From the NCBI RefSeq assembly GCF_964340395.1, contig NC_135561.1, positions 1,659,501-1,723,500 of the forward strand: a stretch of DNA of 64,000 nt. The letters run 5' to 3'. The DNA comes from Glandiceps talaboti. Lineage: Eukaryota > Hemichordata > Enteropneusta > Spengelidae. A model generated the notes under the pieces. That model was not told the DNA's origin. It worked only from the letters and a program-made list of their open reading frames with translations, and made no database searches. Position 1 is the stretch's first letter. Each line of letters starts with the position of its first letter. Shown piece by piece: positions 47,764-59,371 of this stretch. The translations under genes were made by a program, and so were the position numbers.

Positions 47764-49470
47764 TACAACACAGTCCTCTCCCAGTCAGTTAAAAATGACC
47801 GTCCCCAACAAACTGTAAAACAGTGTGTATGTCTCTCATAGTCATATATGTAGTTGATTGAAAACTTTAGTTGTAGTGCTGTTACACTGAGTTTTATCGA
47901 TCAAAATCTCACCTTCCATGCGTTGTATTGCCTTGTTCGTCTGGTCCATGTTTATTGTACTCTCTGCCGGGTAGTTATAAATAGTACTGCCGTGATATAC
48001 TACACTGACAGGGACGCCCTCTGCCGACCCTTGGGATGACGTTGAGATTCGGAATTCTTCAAGTTGTTTACGTACCGCGGGATATGGAACTTGTGTCGAT
48101 AATTTTGAAGTTCTTTTGTGTGGATGTTCAAAATTTGACTTCAGAGTTGTCGATGTTAACTTTCCTTCTCGTGCTCGCGGGAAACTTTGTGAGAGTGGGG
48201 AAGGACTAGAAATGTTCCGGTAGTTACCATGGTAATGGTATCTCGGGGATACAGTTTCGTTGCCATGGCGACTGCGTAATATCGGTAGCTGTGATTTTGA
48301 CACATTCTTTGCATTTTTGTTGTCTTCGACTGTATGCCAATTTCGTTGTCCGGGATTTGTTTTGACGATGTGTGGGAACCGGACCTGGTCCTCCTCTGGG
48401 GGCGCTCTTTTCAACGGCGTTCTCAATCTTGGTGAAATAACTTGTTTCGGTGTTGTGGCACGAAAATCTGGCATAGTTTTGTAACTGTGTGGTGTTTGAT
48501 GAATTTTCGGTATTTCATAAAGTTTGCTAGTAGTTTGATATTGTGGTGTGGCTATCGGCCCTTTGCCGACTTCAATGACTGTCGGATGTCGGGCAATGAC
48601 ACGTGGCGATACTCGGAAATGTGTTTTTTGACGAACCGTCTTTCTAGGAGTTTTCGAGGGCGCTCTTCGTCTGTCTCGTGTCTGCATATGTCGATCTTTC
48701 CTCAAGATTAATTTTGGGGATTGGATCTTTTGCTTTTTCTCGACTGAAAATTTGTGAATTTTGTTTTCTTTGTTGTAATCTCTTGGTTTATCTATTTCAT
48801 CCATCTGGACAGATTGGGTTGTCGCAAACACTTCGTCATCCTCGTTCCCAACGTTTTCGTTTGAAGTCGTAGACATTATCTGTGGACGGTAAGGTGTATT
48901 TTTTCTAGCGTTGAAATATTCTCCTAAAATCTGAAAAACCGCATTGGCCGTGTCCAATACACATGGAAGTAGACTCACAACCCCGGAATATCCAGCCCAA
49001 TCGTTCTGGTCGAGTGTATATTTTTCTTTATCCAGAAGTGAAAAATCATGTCCGTCGGATAGAAATCTTTTCCACTCATCGAGTTCGTTAGTGCAGTAAT
49101 TCTTAACATGGTCAGGTAAAGTTGTTTCTAGCTTTTCCCTGAGCTGATCTAATTGGTCGGTTAAATCTAGAAATGTTTCAAGTGTTCCGATGGTATCACC
49201 ACTGTTGCTGTTGTCAGATTCCGAAGACCAGTGGCAGGAGAGGAACGCCCTCACTTGTCGTATTGTCCGCACTCCCGAAGATGTTCGCTGGATGTCTTCT
49301 CTGCGAAATGTTGGGTACAGACTGTATTTTAGGGCATTGATGAAGTAATTTCGTTGCCTTGAGAAATGAACGTGGTCGTCTTCTATTTCTGTTAGACACT
49401 TATACAAATTGTTCACTTCTGCCTTTACGTCGGCTTCTGTACTATGTGGACTGCCTTGGTCACTCATCAT
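46206..49470 (-). CDS. Death-domain protein with coiled coil and novel N-terminus (3 coding exons, 671 aa)
   Basis: Coding exons are 49470-47913 (519 codons plus 1 nt), 47213-47043 and 46492-46206, joined by GT-AG introns that are both phase 1. Residues 1 to about 185 are helical with no family I recognise (LYKCLTEIEDDHVHFSRQRN, LDLTDQLDQLREKLETTLP, WAGYSGVVSLLPCVLDTANA). About 186-510 is Ser/Pro/Thr- and Arg/Lys-rich, probably disordered and strongly basic (RDRRRAPSKTPRKTVRQKT). Exon 2 gives a coiled coil of about 45 aa (ISSLKDKVKKRDF... VEDRLQKMEDEIADIKTRQL). Exon 3 is a six-helix death domain (KDLDIVKDHVAYKDMLELG... VFQLLMSWRNKFGKLATLDT LIEVLIDIKRRDTANNI). Such domains form homotypic signalling complexes in apoptosis and NF-kB-type pathways. 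An acceptor-like CTACAG sits about 15 nt before the ATG, suggesting a 5' UTR intron. Close relatives are unknown to me. Confidence 0.85.
47680..47763. repeat. (CAGA)n microsatellite in intron 1 of the 671-aa gene
   Basis: About 20 uninterrupted tetranucleotide units inside the first coding intron. Confidence 0.95.
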
Positions 49471-52400
49471 GCTCCTGTTAACTGTAGGTAAATGGACGGA
49501 TTATTCTGTGAACAAAAAAACAACGGAGAAAAGTGAGTTTGATGCGTTTACTGTCAACAAAATTATATTCACTGGTATAGATGGTGGACATGGTAAACGT
49601 GAATCAAAGTGTCTGACAATGACAATGTACTTCTGAAGTTTGGTATTCTCATAGACAAAGTAACTTTATCCGTTAACAAAGGGTAAAATATAAAGCGTTG
49701 TCATGGCAAAAAGACATTCAGACGCATATATATCAATTGTTCCAGTATTATGTTTTGTCCAGGGGGGTGTTCTTTTGGTCATGAATCGTCTTATCAACCG
49801 GACAATGCAACACATTCAATTCCATGTCCCTGCATTTGGTCATCATAAACATACAAAGGTCCAGGGGCCTTCAAATAATTATTCGTGTGTGTTCTATAGC
49901 AGCTATAGACTAATTCAACTCACATCACAAAGCCATTTGACATGGTTTGTATTCAATGACCACTCCAGCAGCACGTTTTTTATCGAACACATAGTACTTC
50001 AAAAAATGCAGGAAACTGATTCCAACACACGTTACACTGGCGGTGATATTAGTTTCGCAAGCGCTGCTCTCTACATTATAGAACGTGAATACGATATTAT
50101 ATAACTCGACAAAGAGAATATAAATGTTTTTTTAAAAATGACCTGAAAAAGGTAATATTGTGACTGAATACCGTTTAAGCCTATGGGAATCTTCAAGTGT
50201 CAGACGTCCACAAGTACTTCACCGTGACTGCTTCGCCATGCCCTCCAGTGGTTAGGAATATGAAACTTAACCGGCAAGTGAACGAATTGTATTTTAACGC
50301 CCAAAGTGGATGTTCAGTTGGTCTAAAAATCAACCCCTGTTCATTCAACAAATGACTTGGACTCCAACCCTTTGTTTGGTATTTCTCAATGAGAGAGGGC
50401 GGTATTGAGGAGTAAAGACCCATGAATACCAAATATGGAATAAGTCACATTTGATTTACTGCCTTTGTGTTCTGATATATCGACATCCTTACGCTAACAC
50501 GTGTTTCGTGAAGGTGTGCCAACAACATGACTGAACTCGATTTGAACGTGGAAGTTGGAATGGTGCCAACCTAAAAAGCATTGTCTGATCGATACGATGT
50601 AACAACACAGGTGAACACTTGTTCACTATGAACTGCCTTTTCATTTTGGCCTTCGTACTATGCTTTGTATTACAAACTTACAATTGGGAGTATATGTACA
50701 TTGTGATTCATTTTTAATTGTAAAACCTGTCAAACAGAAGTCATGTCATGTCCCAGGGGACCCCGGGGTCTCATGTACTATTTGTTCACTATGAAAACGA
50801 TTAAACATTCAACTTAGCTTTATACCTACAAAGAAAACATTCAAGTGACTCAAAGATATCGTTATGGGCATAAAGTCCACCTTACGTTTCAAAATAAATT
50901 GAAAATGTGCCATACCACGTTTACAAGTCCTGGACTGTACTTACACACAAACCACTAGAGTGGTCATACCATCGTTTTAACATTTATATATGTATGACGA
51001 CCATTTAATGAAAAGTCACTAAGTGCTTCCGAAAGCAAAGTATCGTTCACTGAACAAACCCCGCGGCAAAATGTTACCAAGAATCGAAATAGTTATTTTT
51101 GTCAACACTTTTTAGCAGCATTTTATAAATACGGTGACTCTAGTCTTAAAATACACCTAACGTGTATCACAAAGGTGTCACGTGAATGCGGTCATTTCTG
51201 TTTGTTACTTTAAAGTTTCAACTCGATTTTATTCTTAATTGGTTGTTTTTTTTAATCTCGTATTAACAGACACTTTATTCCATAATTGTCGTTATTTGAC
51301 GCGTACGTATTATCTTATAGTGGGAACTAAATCATACCTAACCATTGCTGGCTACTGTTAGCATTGGTAATGCTCTAGTGTGTTGAAAACAAACAAAACT
51401 AACAATAAGATAAGATAAGATACCCGTTAAGTTTTTGACGACTTTTCCTATGATTGATACCATATATGAGTAAAACAAACTATTAATATTATGGGCTATT
51501 TCATTTAAAACTGGCAAGTGTGAATCAAAATTCTTTGAAATTGGCAAGCATTTTGCGTTAACTTTTTTGGGGAAAAGCATGTCGTCTGCATGAAACTGGA
51601 GGTCAAAGGTTAAAGATTTATGACCCTCATACGTTTCAGAGTTAATGAAGTATTATTATTTTTCATTAATCATAACGTTATAAAATGTTGGTTTTTCACA
51701 ATCAAAAGAGAAATAGGATCGGAATTTTATCAATGCCAATCCGTTGTCTACCGTAATAGAAAGATATATTTTCTCATTAAATTTGAACAAATCCAACTTC
51801 CTCTCGGATGTGTAAATAATTGTGTAAAACGGTGATTTTGGAATTACGCGAAATCCACCTGGATAGATCGTACACGTCTGTTAAACAGCTGTCGGCATCT
51901 AAAGTATTCAACCAACGAAGGCATCTTACATAAACGTTCACTCTGTTTTAATGTAATCTTTGTAAATTGATAGCTTTTTAACGAAATCATTAGACACCCA
52001 CTTAATATCAACAACTCCCGACCCAAATCAAGTTGGTATACGTTTAAAATTACAGAAAAACTAATTATTCGGGTTTTTTCTCGTCCGAAAAGTATTCGGT
52101 ACTAGAAGCCATTTTAATGTAACAACACCACTACTGTACTGCTTTGAATTGTAAACAGTCATAAAGTATGTCGGAGGAGGGGCTTATTTACGTCGTTTAT
52201 GTCAACACTATTCGATTATTTCACATCACTTATTCTTCATGGGTTTGCATCACTTAGTTTTAAACCCAATGGACGAAAACGGTACGTGTTACGCTACAAG
52301 AAAGGTATTTGTGCAAAAATACGAACACCCCCCCCCCCCCCATCACATTTTAATCAGATAATATATCTTATCTTTGAGAAATATAATTTTCCGAAATGAT

Positions 52401-53211
52401 TTGTCTTTTACATTGAAAGGTGGGAAGGAGATCAGATCTGCACCGTTGTTTGTTATGCTGGTGTTATGTTGGTGTACTAAGCGATCTGTTTTGAGATTTG
52501 ACGTGGCAGTATTTTGTTAACGTTGTTGTTGTTCTTGTTCTTGTTCTTGTTCTTGTTCTTGTTGTTGTGGTGGTGGTGGTGGTGGTGGTGGTGGTGGCGG
52601 TGGTACGGTGTTTTCGTATTGTCGGGGTGTCGGACGGATGTAACGGTTTTGGGGGGATGGTGATGGTGATGGTGATGGTGATGGTGATGGTGATCACAGT
52701 CGTTTCTTTCATGGCATGTCGCACTATCTATCACGTTGTTTTTATATAAGATATCAAATCCTACAACAATTGTTAGTCTAAGGCCAGTACACTTGAACAG
52801 GCTTTGAACATTCCACCGTGTTGATCCAGTGATAGTAGCAGTAATTAATGGCTACTACACCTAATTCAATACCTGCCCCGGTCTACATTAGACTTAATAA
52901 CAGTCCCCTTTGTACGTTGTCCAACAACGAAAACACGTCGGTCGCAAAGCCTTTCAAGTCAAAACTGCCATGTTTACGGAGACTGCATAACAAAGAATAG
53001 TTTAGCCATGCCGAGTTTTACGAACACAACACAAAGGACATTGGTATGTCGTCTAAAATGCGTGCCTAATGATACATAACATAATACGAGCATTTGTACG
53101 TGTGTGGAAGTATTCGTATCTGATCAATTGTCAATTTGAGTGATTCAATATTTTAACAGGAAACTACCAAGGATTATTTAGTATTTCTGTATGTACAACT
53201 TTTATGTGGAT

Positions 53212-53214
<3 letters not shown>
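49471..53214. other. Non-coding region, no supported gene
   Basis: The longest non-repeat frame is 49703-50104 plus (133 codons). It has no recognisable domain and no splice support, so I leave it uncalled. Close to 49480 lies the 5' flank of the minus-strand 671-aa gene. A trinucleotide cluster lies at 52515-52700 and homopolymer C runs occur near 52327. Confidence 0.45.
52515..52700. repeat. Compound trinucleotide/hexanucleotide repeats
   Basis: (TTG/TTC)n, (GGT)n and (GGTGAT)n blocks follow each other with short unique spacers. The poly-His, poly-Thr and poly-Val frames are artefacts. Confidence 0.9.
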
Positions 53215-53247
<33 letters not shown>

Positions 53248-53480
53248 CTGTCTCTGTGTGTGTGAACATGTATACGTGTATGGAAGTATTCATACCCACC
53301 TTTAATTATACATTATGAATGTATTTATGTATGTATGTATGTATGTGTGTATGTGTGTATGTATGTATGTATGTATGTATGTATGTATGTATGTATGTAT
53401 GTATGTATGTATGTATGTATGTATGTATGTATGTATGTATGTATGTGTGTGTGTGTTTGTGTGTGTGTTTGTTTGTTTGT
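53215..53480. repeat. (TG)n and (TATG)n microsatellites
   Basis: (TG)n at about 53215-53262, then (TATG)n at about 53321-53445, followed by a short TG/TTTG tail. Confidence 0.95.
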
Positions 53481-55929
53481 ATTTATTACATGGTTTTCGT
53501 TCCATCATTTTGTTTGCAAGGCCATATTCAAACTCACTGCAGTGACGAGACAAATAACAAATTTACGTATTTCTTTACTTTCAACATTTACGTCATTGAA
53601 TAAACATATCCATGAAAGTTGAGAAATCTACCAGACTGAGTGGTGTTTACTTGACTGTAAGATGGGGTGATGTGTGTACTTTACATTATACCAATCTTAG
53701 AAAGACGCCTACAACTTCAATTCCTGACAGTCTTCAAAGTACCCCAAAGATTTGAGTTTCAATACCCGAGAATATTTTAAATACATATTTTCTTAGAACC
53801 GCAAACAATCCAAATTTTGACAAATTTTAAAGCATAAACTTTTGTCTACAAGCCATGTTTATGTTGATGACTATTCTGAAAAGCATTTGATATACACAGA
53901 TTTGGGACTGACTGATCTATCTCCGACGTCCACGTACGATGGCAACTCGGATCCGTTTTTCTTTCAACGAATCACGTAAGGCAAAATTTTGCCATAACAT
54001 TGTTGTCACATCCAAGATGTATGAGGCCACATTACGTCTCTCAATTCTCTTTGTACTAAGTTACCAAATCCAAACATATAAAAGGCCAGTTACTTGATTG
54101 AATAGGTTTAACAACCAGGTAGAGGAGAATGAACAAAGTTGGAGCCGTGCCAGACAGGTTTCCCTTCGTTTATCATCCTAATAACGTCCTCGAACAAAAG
54201 AGATGTGTTTTTCTTACACCCCCCCCCTACAAGAAGACAGGGAAAAATAAAATTGGTGAACAAACAAGACCGACGTGTGTTCTTTGTTATTTCTTTACAT
54301 TAAATTTATTTAATGGTGACTCGGTTTATTTTTTATTTATTCCGTTTGTGTGAACCAACTACCTAACAAAATTGAAATACAAATGAAATGACGATTTCCC
54401 TTTGCAAAGTAAATTTATTTAAAGCGATGACTGTTTCTGTCTTAGAACTATATTCGTATCACCTTTTCTCTATCATTGTGGTCATGGTCAGGTTCAAGGA
54501 TTAAGTCCATCAATTACTATCTTGCGATAAACTTTAATTTAGTTAGTGGAGTCAGTTCAAGCCACAGACAAACAATACTTACACCAACCTTGGGTCGAAT
54601 CCGAGGCCACACAAAGGATCAACCCTGCCTCTGTTATGCAAATATTAGTATATGAAACCTATTGTTATGCAAATTGTTTAAACAGCGTTCGTCACCTTCG
54701 TGCTTCATGTATGGGTGCTGAGACGGTCACAGCGGATAGGATGAAGCCTGTATACTTTTTTAGAAACTTATTTTGAGAAAGTGACGGAAATTGATGACAC
54801 TGAGGAGATGACGTTTTGCTATTCATTTTGTCCTTTTAGTGACATTCTGAACCATGCGTGACATAATTTGGAAATCGTGATGAAATTAGTTCATATATGC
54901 TATTTAATGAAAGTTTGGAACGTGACTAAACTACACCAATGATAATGGGTAGAATACACCTGTAATCGTGAGTTGCTATGGTGCGTGGGTGCATGTCTGT
55001 TTTTAAATAGATCTTATATTTTATTTCAGGAAAAAACTTTCAGCGTGGGCCTGCTCTCTGGGTACGTCCGGTTGTACATTGACGCATGTACTTTTCTTTG
55101 TCCTCGCAACAACCTACACTCTGACGGTGACGTATAACTCGTACCCAAACAAGACCCGTTGGACAGTGCATGGAATGGACAGTGCAAACATCGCTATCTC
55201 ACTGCACATAATTCTGTCCTAGCTATCTTCTGGTATATAATTGCTAGATAAAGAAACTTGCAACGAGGGCCACTTCATGATGTCAAGGCAGTTGCCGTCA
55301 ACTAAAATTGGCAATATTGGTGTCACGAATTATTTCCATAATACATTTTGTCTGTGAATTCTTCAGGGACTATATGCAACAGTTTGGAAGACAAATAAAT
55401 CACGTACCTGTGGAACGTTGGCATTTAATATACTGCAGACATAGCGTCCATAACAACCATGACTGAACTGTTAATCCACTCACCGCTGCCTGTACTGCTC
55501 TTGTGATTTCGACCTTCCTGCAGTCGCAATCACACCACCATTATGCAGTTACAGAAGGACAGACGTAAATATCACAATACGACCAGCGTTGACCTCATAA
55601 AGCCACGGTGGTTGGAAGCTTGGGTCAAAAGGCAGCCATGTCTGGGAAGCCCTGCGTACGTAATTGATCGTATTTACTCGAGCATACGTTGGTTTTGATG
55701 CAAAGACACTTTAAGTTAGTATGGATATTACAGGAGCTCCCTAGTTCATATGAAAAAGTTAACCACCTGTCAATATATCATTCCGGTAATATGAATACAA
55801 TGTTTTATTTATTCATTGAAACGACACATCTATATTGAAGGATTATATTTTATTCAAATAAATAAATGATTTAATGTTGTATGACATTCTTTATCAGTTA
55901 TCAATTATATGTTTTGATTTCTATTACAT
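53481..55929. other. Mostly non-coding; one possible exon-like segment
   Basis: At 55030-55222 a TTTCAG acceptor-like site is followed by about 62 open codons (KKLSAWACSLGTSGCTLTHV... ISLHIILS) with a hydrophobic stretch and higher GC than its surroundings. Between about 55380 and 55660 similarly GC-richer sequence is broken by stops in all frames. I cannot name a family. It may be a relic gene or the last exon of an unseen one. The rest is featureless. Confidence 0.25.
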
Positions 55930-55932
55930 GTG

Positions 55933-55964
<32 letters not shown>

Positions 55965-56074
55965 TGTATGTATGTATGTATGTATGTATGTATGTATGTA
56001 TGTATGTATGTATGTATGTATGTATGTATGTATGTATGTATGTATGTATGTATGTATGTATGTATGTATGTATG

Positions 56075-56106
<32 letters not shown>

Positions 56107-56404
56107 TGTGTATGTATGTATGTATGTATGTATGTATGTATGTATGTATGTATGTATGTATGTATGTATGTATGTATGTATGTATGTATGTATGTATGTA
56201 TGTATGCATTTATGTATGTGAGCGTGTGTATGTGTGCGTGCGTGCGTGCGTGCGTAGTGTGTGTAGTGCCACGGTGAGTGAGTGAGTGAGTGAGTGAGTG
56301 AGTGAGTGAGTGAGTGAGTGAGTGAGTGAGTGAGTGAGTGAGTGAGTGAGTGAGTGAGTGAGTGAGTGAGTGAGTGAGTGAGTGAGTGAGTGAGTGAGTG
56401 AGTA
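55930..56404. repeat. (GTAT)n followed by (GTGA)n
   Basis: About 290 bp of GTAT units with rare interruptions, a short GTGC/TGCG transition, then about 32 units of GTGA. The Leu-Thr-His-Ser and Cys-Met-Tyr-Val frames are artefacts. Confidence 0.95.
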
Positions 56405-56428
56405 AGTCGTCGAATGTGGTGATAGAGG

Positions 56429-56434
56429 TTTATT
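56429..56434 (-). promoter_or_regulatory. Candidate poly(A) signal of coiled-coil/death-domain gene
   Basis: The minus strand reads AATAAA about 120 nt past the stop at 56552. It lies just before the large microsatellite block. Confidence 0.45.
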
Positions 56435-56551
56435 CGTAAATATAATAGAAACGTACAATATTGGTAGTTGTTACCCCTAGTTACCAAAGTCTCTTGTTGT
56501 GTGGTTATGTACACCTGATTATTTAAAGTAAGCCAGTGATGATGATGATTA

Positions 56552-56966
56552 TTAACTACTGTATTCAGACAATTTTTCCTGCAGCGTCATCACCATTGCT
56601 GTAAGTCCAAGTCTCGTCAACGCAGCCTGTAGTCTCTCCCATGATGCATTTCGCGATTCCTTCATCTTCCAAATCTTCAGCATCTCAATTGTTCTTCTAT
56701 AACTATCGTCCCTAGCTTTGGCAGAACAACGTGATAGCATTTCGGTATTTAAGCCGAGTTCAAGGCCAATTCGGTAATACTCGGATGCTATAACCGAACA
56801 GATGTACGCGAGATCTCTGTCCGATACCACGTGATGTTCCTGTGTCTTTAGAGCGTTGTTGCCTGGTAACCAAATTTTACGAGTCCATCCTGCTGAACGA
56901 TCCCGAATCATTCCTTTTTTCAGAACATAAACAAAAGAAAGGAAAATCATTACATTTTATTATCCT

Positions 56967-56997
<31 letters not shown>

Positions 56998-58107
56998 TTC
57001 TAATTATAGAATGGCAATATGTTAGAGTTACAGCGCTTAGAGTTATAACCTGGACTGACAATAGCACACAATTGTTTAATTGCATATATTGATATTGTTA
57101 TATCTGCAATGCAATATTGTATTAACAACATCAACTACCAATAGTAATACAACATCCAAGTTTTACATCTAGATAACCAGTGTAACCACTAACCAATAGC
57201 TGAGATGTAACTCTTTGTCATGCATAATGTAAACCGTTTCCCCATTCTCCAATTGATATATTCACGTTGTCAAACTTTGCTATTATTACTTGTATGTGCT
57301 ATTATGTTGTCGCCCAATGATTGAACCTCATCAGTAGACTACAATACATGTAATGTACAATCTGTTGATGAATGGTGAAATGGCCCGGACTGTCTATCCT
57401 TCTGTTTACTCACCGACGTCACACAGTGCCACCAACGACCATAGTTGGCGAGATAATTCAGCTAATCAGAAAAATTGGGATTTTGTATGTTTACAAGCTG
57501 TAACATCTAAAACCAAAGGACTGAATGCAATATACTGAAACGATATAACGATCTTACCGTCTGTGTCATGACTTCTCTTTTCTGCATGCAGTTTACTGAT
57601 TTCCGTGTTCACTTGTCTAAGTTTGTTATCCATATGTTTCCGTAGGTTTTCCAGGGAATTTCTAACCATGGGAACGCAGACGATACTCTCCTCAATCCTA
57701 TCCAAGTCTGCTCTCATGGACCAGTCCACTGTCGAGATCTTCAAATCCATTTTTTGAAGTTTATTTCTGAGATTTGTGTTGACGATTTCTTCGAGCTCGG
57801 TTAGCTTTTTCAGTGATTGAGATCTCGTCTCGTCTATAGACTTCGTGAGCTTTTCTTCCAATTTTTCCAACGTGTGATTAAAGCGTTCAAAGTTGTCCAA
57901 TTTAACAATGACGTCACGTATTCGAAGAGATTGTGAGTCTAGGCGTTCTTCAACTTGGTCTAGTTTAGAATCTAAACGCCGTTGAGATTTTGACAATTCG
58001 TCTACTTCTCTGTCAAGTTTCTCGAGTTTTCGCAAAAACTTCTCATCCACCGCTGGCCGTGTAGGTGCCCCTGTTGCATGCCGACTGGTTCGCCGTGACC
58101 GAGACAT
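56552..58107 (-). CDS. Coiled-coil plus death-domain protein (2 coding exons, 303 aa)
   Basis: Exon 1 is 58107-57558 (183 codons plus 1 nt, donor GTAAGA). Exon 2 is 56913-56552, joined in phase 1. The acceptor (GAAAAAAG) is purine-rich and unusual, although a T-rich tract precedes it. Residues about 20-175 are a long charged coiled coil with heptad Leu/Ile spacing (FLRKLEKLDREVDELSKSQR, RLDSKLDQVEERLDSQSLRI, LEKLEEKLTKSIDE). That suggests an oligomer. Residues about 210-300 form a death domain (LAYICSVIASEYYRIGLELG, RRTIEMLKIWKMKESRNASW, RLQAALTRLGL). It closely resembles the death domain of the divergent CARD gene at 59.4 kb, sharing the GLxLGL, TIxML, W-x-MK-x-SR-x-(A/S)-x-W and AL-x-x-L-x-L pattern. 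Inference: an oligomerising partner for a death-domain adaptor. No orthologue named. Confidence 0.85.
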
Positions 58108-59371
58108 TTGAAGTCGTTTTCGAGCACTTTATATGATTAAGATTTGTCTGTGAATACCTGTAAATGCAGCCAAAATGACCTTGCTAAGGAATTTGATAAG
58201 GACCATACAAAATGGCAGTGTTATTACTGTAACTAGAATAGATTTAAAACCTAACGTACAACAGCTTTCGCTCAAAGGAACGCTTGAAAACTGATGCGAT
58301 GTAACCTTAAATTCATTGTTTACTGTTCAATCCAGTTACAATATTGTTTCTTTACCTGATACGACCGTTTGCATTCATTTGCCACTTACAGGTTTCTTGT
58401 GTTTCCCAACATAAACAGATCACAGTTACACACTGTGCCGTCCGTGTCAAAGGTCATGCAGTTTGTGGTAACAACGATATTCAACATCATATAGATATAT
58501 ATATATACATTAGTGCGTGCTCAAATAGAAGGTAAGTCCTCGTCACAGTGTACTCAGGAATCTTTCTACGACCAGCCATTCTGGTACCTTCTGTTAAGTA
58601 ATAACTGAAAAATATTATCATCACCATTCAGTAGGAGACATAGCTTTCATTCGAAAAAAACTACCATGTTTTGTTATTAGGCACAATGTCGAAGATAAAA
58701 TGCAGCCAAATGCCTTCCTAACTCTTGTGTACCTAACTTTCTGTACATAGTAGAATATATTGTACATTGATGTAGCTTATATGGTACAATTCATAGGGTG
58801 TGTAGTATTTCTTAGATTGTTATCGTCCTTGTCTGCGAGCTAAATATAACAGCTTTTGACTTGAATATACAATGTATTTCCACTACCTTTATGGAAAGAG
58901 CCCTTTTGTATAGAGTGTCTATTGATACATTTGTAGTAGCAAGTTTCGTGTGATATTTTCCTTTGGAAAACAACGATGTAAGCAATAATACGTGTTCCTG
59001 TGGTAAAATTCGTCACTTTGAAAAATAGAAGCAAATCTCACACATTGTCTTTATAGCATACAGAACATCTCTGTCAGTAATTATATATATGATGCAAATT
59101 TTTATAAGTGAGATTTGTATTACTGTACTATTAAAGTGTATAAAGAATAGTGCACATTACTTCAAGCTTCTAAGCGCCTAAACTTCATATCGATTCGATT
59201 TTAGTTCCAGTTGGATCATAGATTTATCATTTCATACTTGTAGGAAACACAATCATTTAAAAGTTTAAGTTTAAGCTCACATAGTTTGGTTGATTTTCGC
59301 TGTATTTTTTTTGTTTTCATCATCAAGCTTAACTCGAGACTGTAAGAACTTAACATTTACATGGGAAAAAA
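58108..59371. promoter_or_regulatory. Bidirectional intergenic region between two death-fold genes
   Basis: About 1.26 kb separates the divergent start codons at 58107 (minus) and 59372 (plus). It presumably holds both promoters. I see no sharply defined element, and nothing coding. Confidence 0.45.

Noticed and set aside
47854-48872. Plus-strand frames of 61-89 codons
   Set aside because: Shadows of the large minus-strand exon of the 671-aa death-domain gene.
49703-50104. 133-codon plus-strand frame
   Set aside because: Longest non-repeat frame in a gene-poor stretch, but no recognisable domain, plausible promoter or splice partner.
55874-56514. Overlapping frames of 100-196 codons
   Set aside because: Translations of (GTAT)n and (GTGA)n microsatellites.
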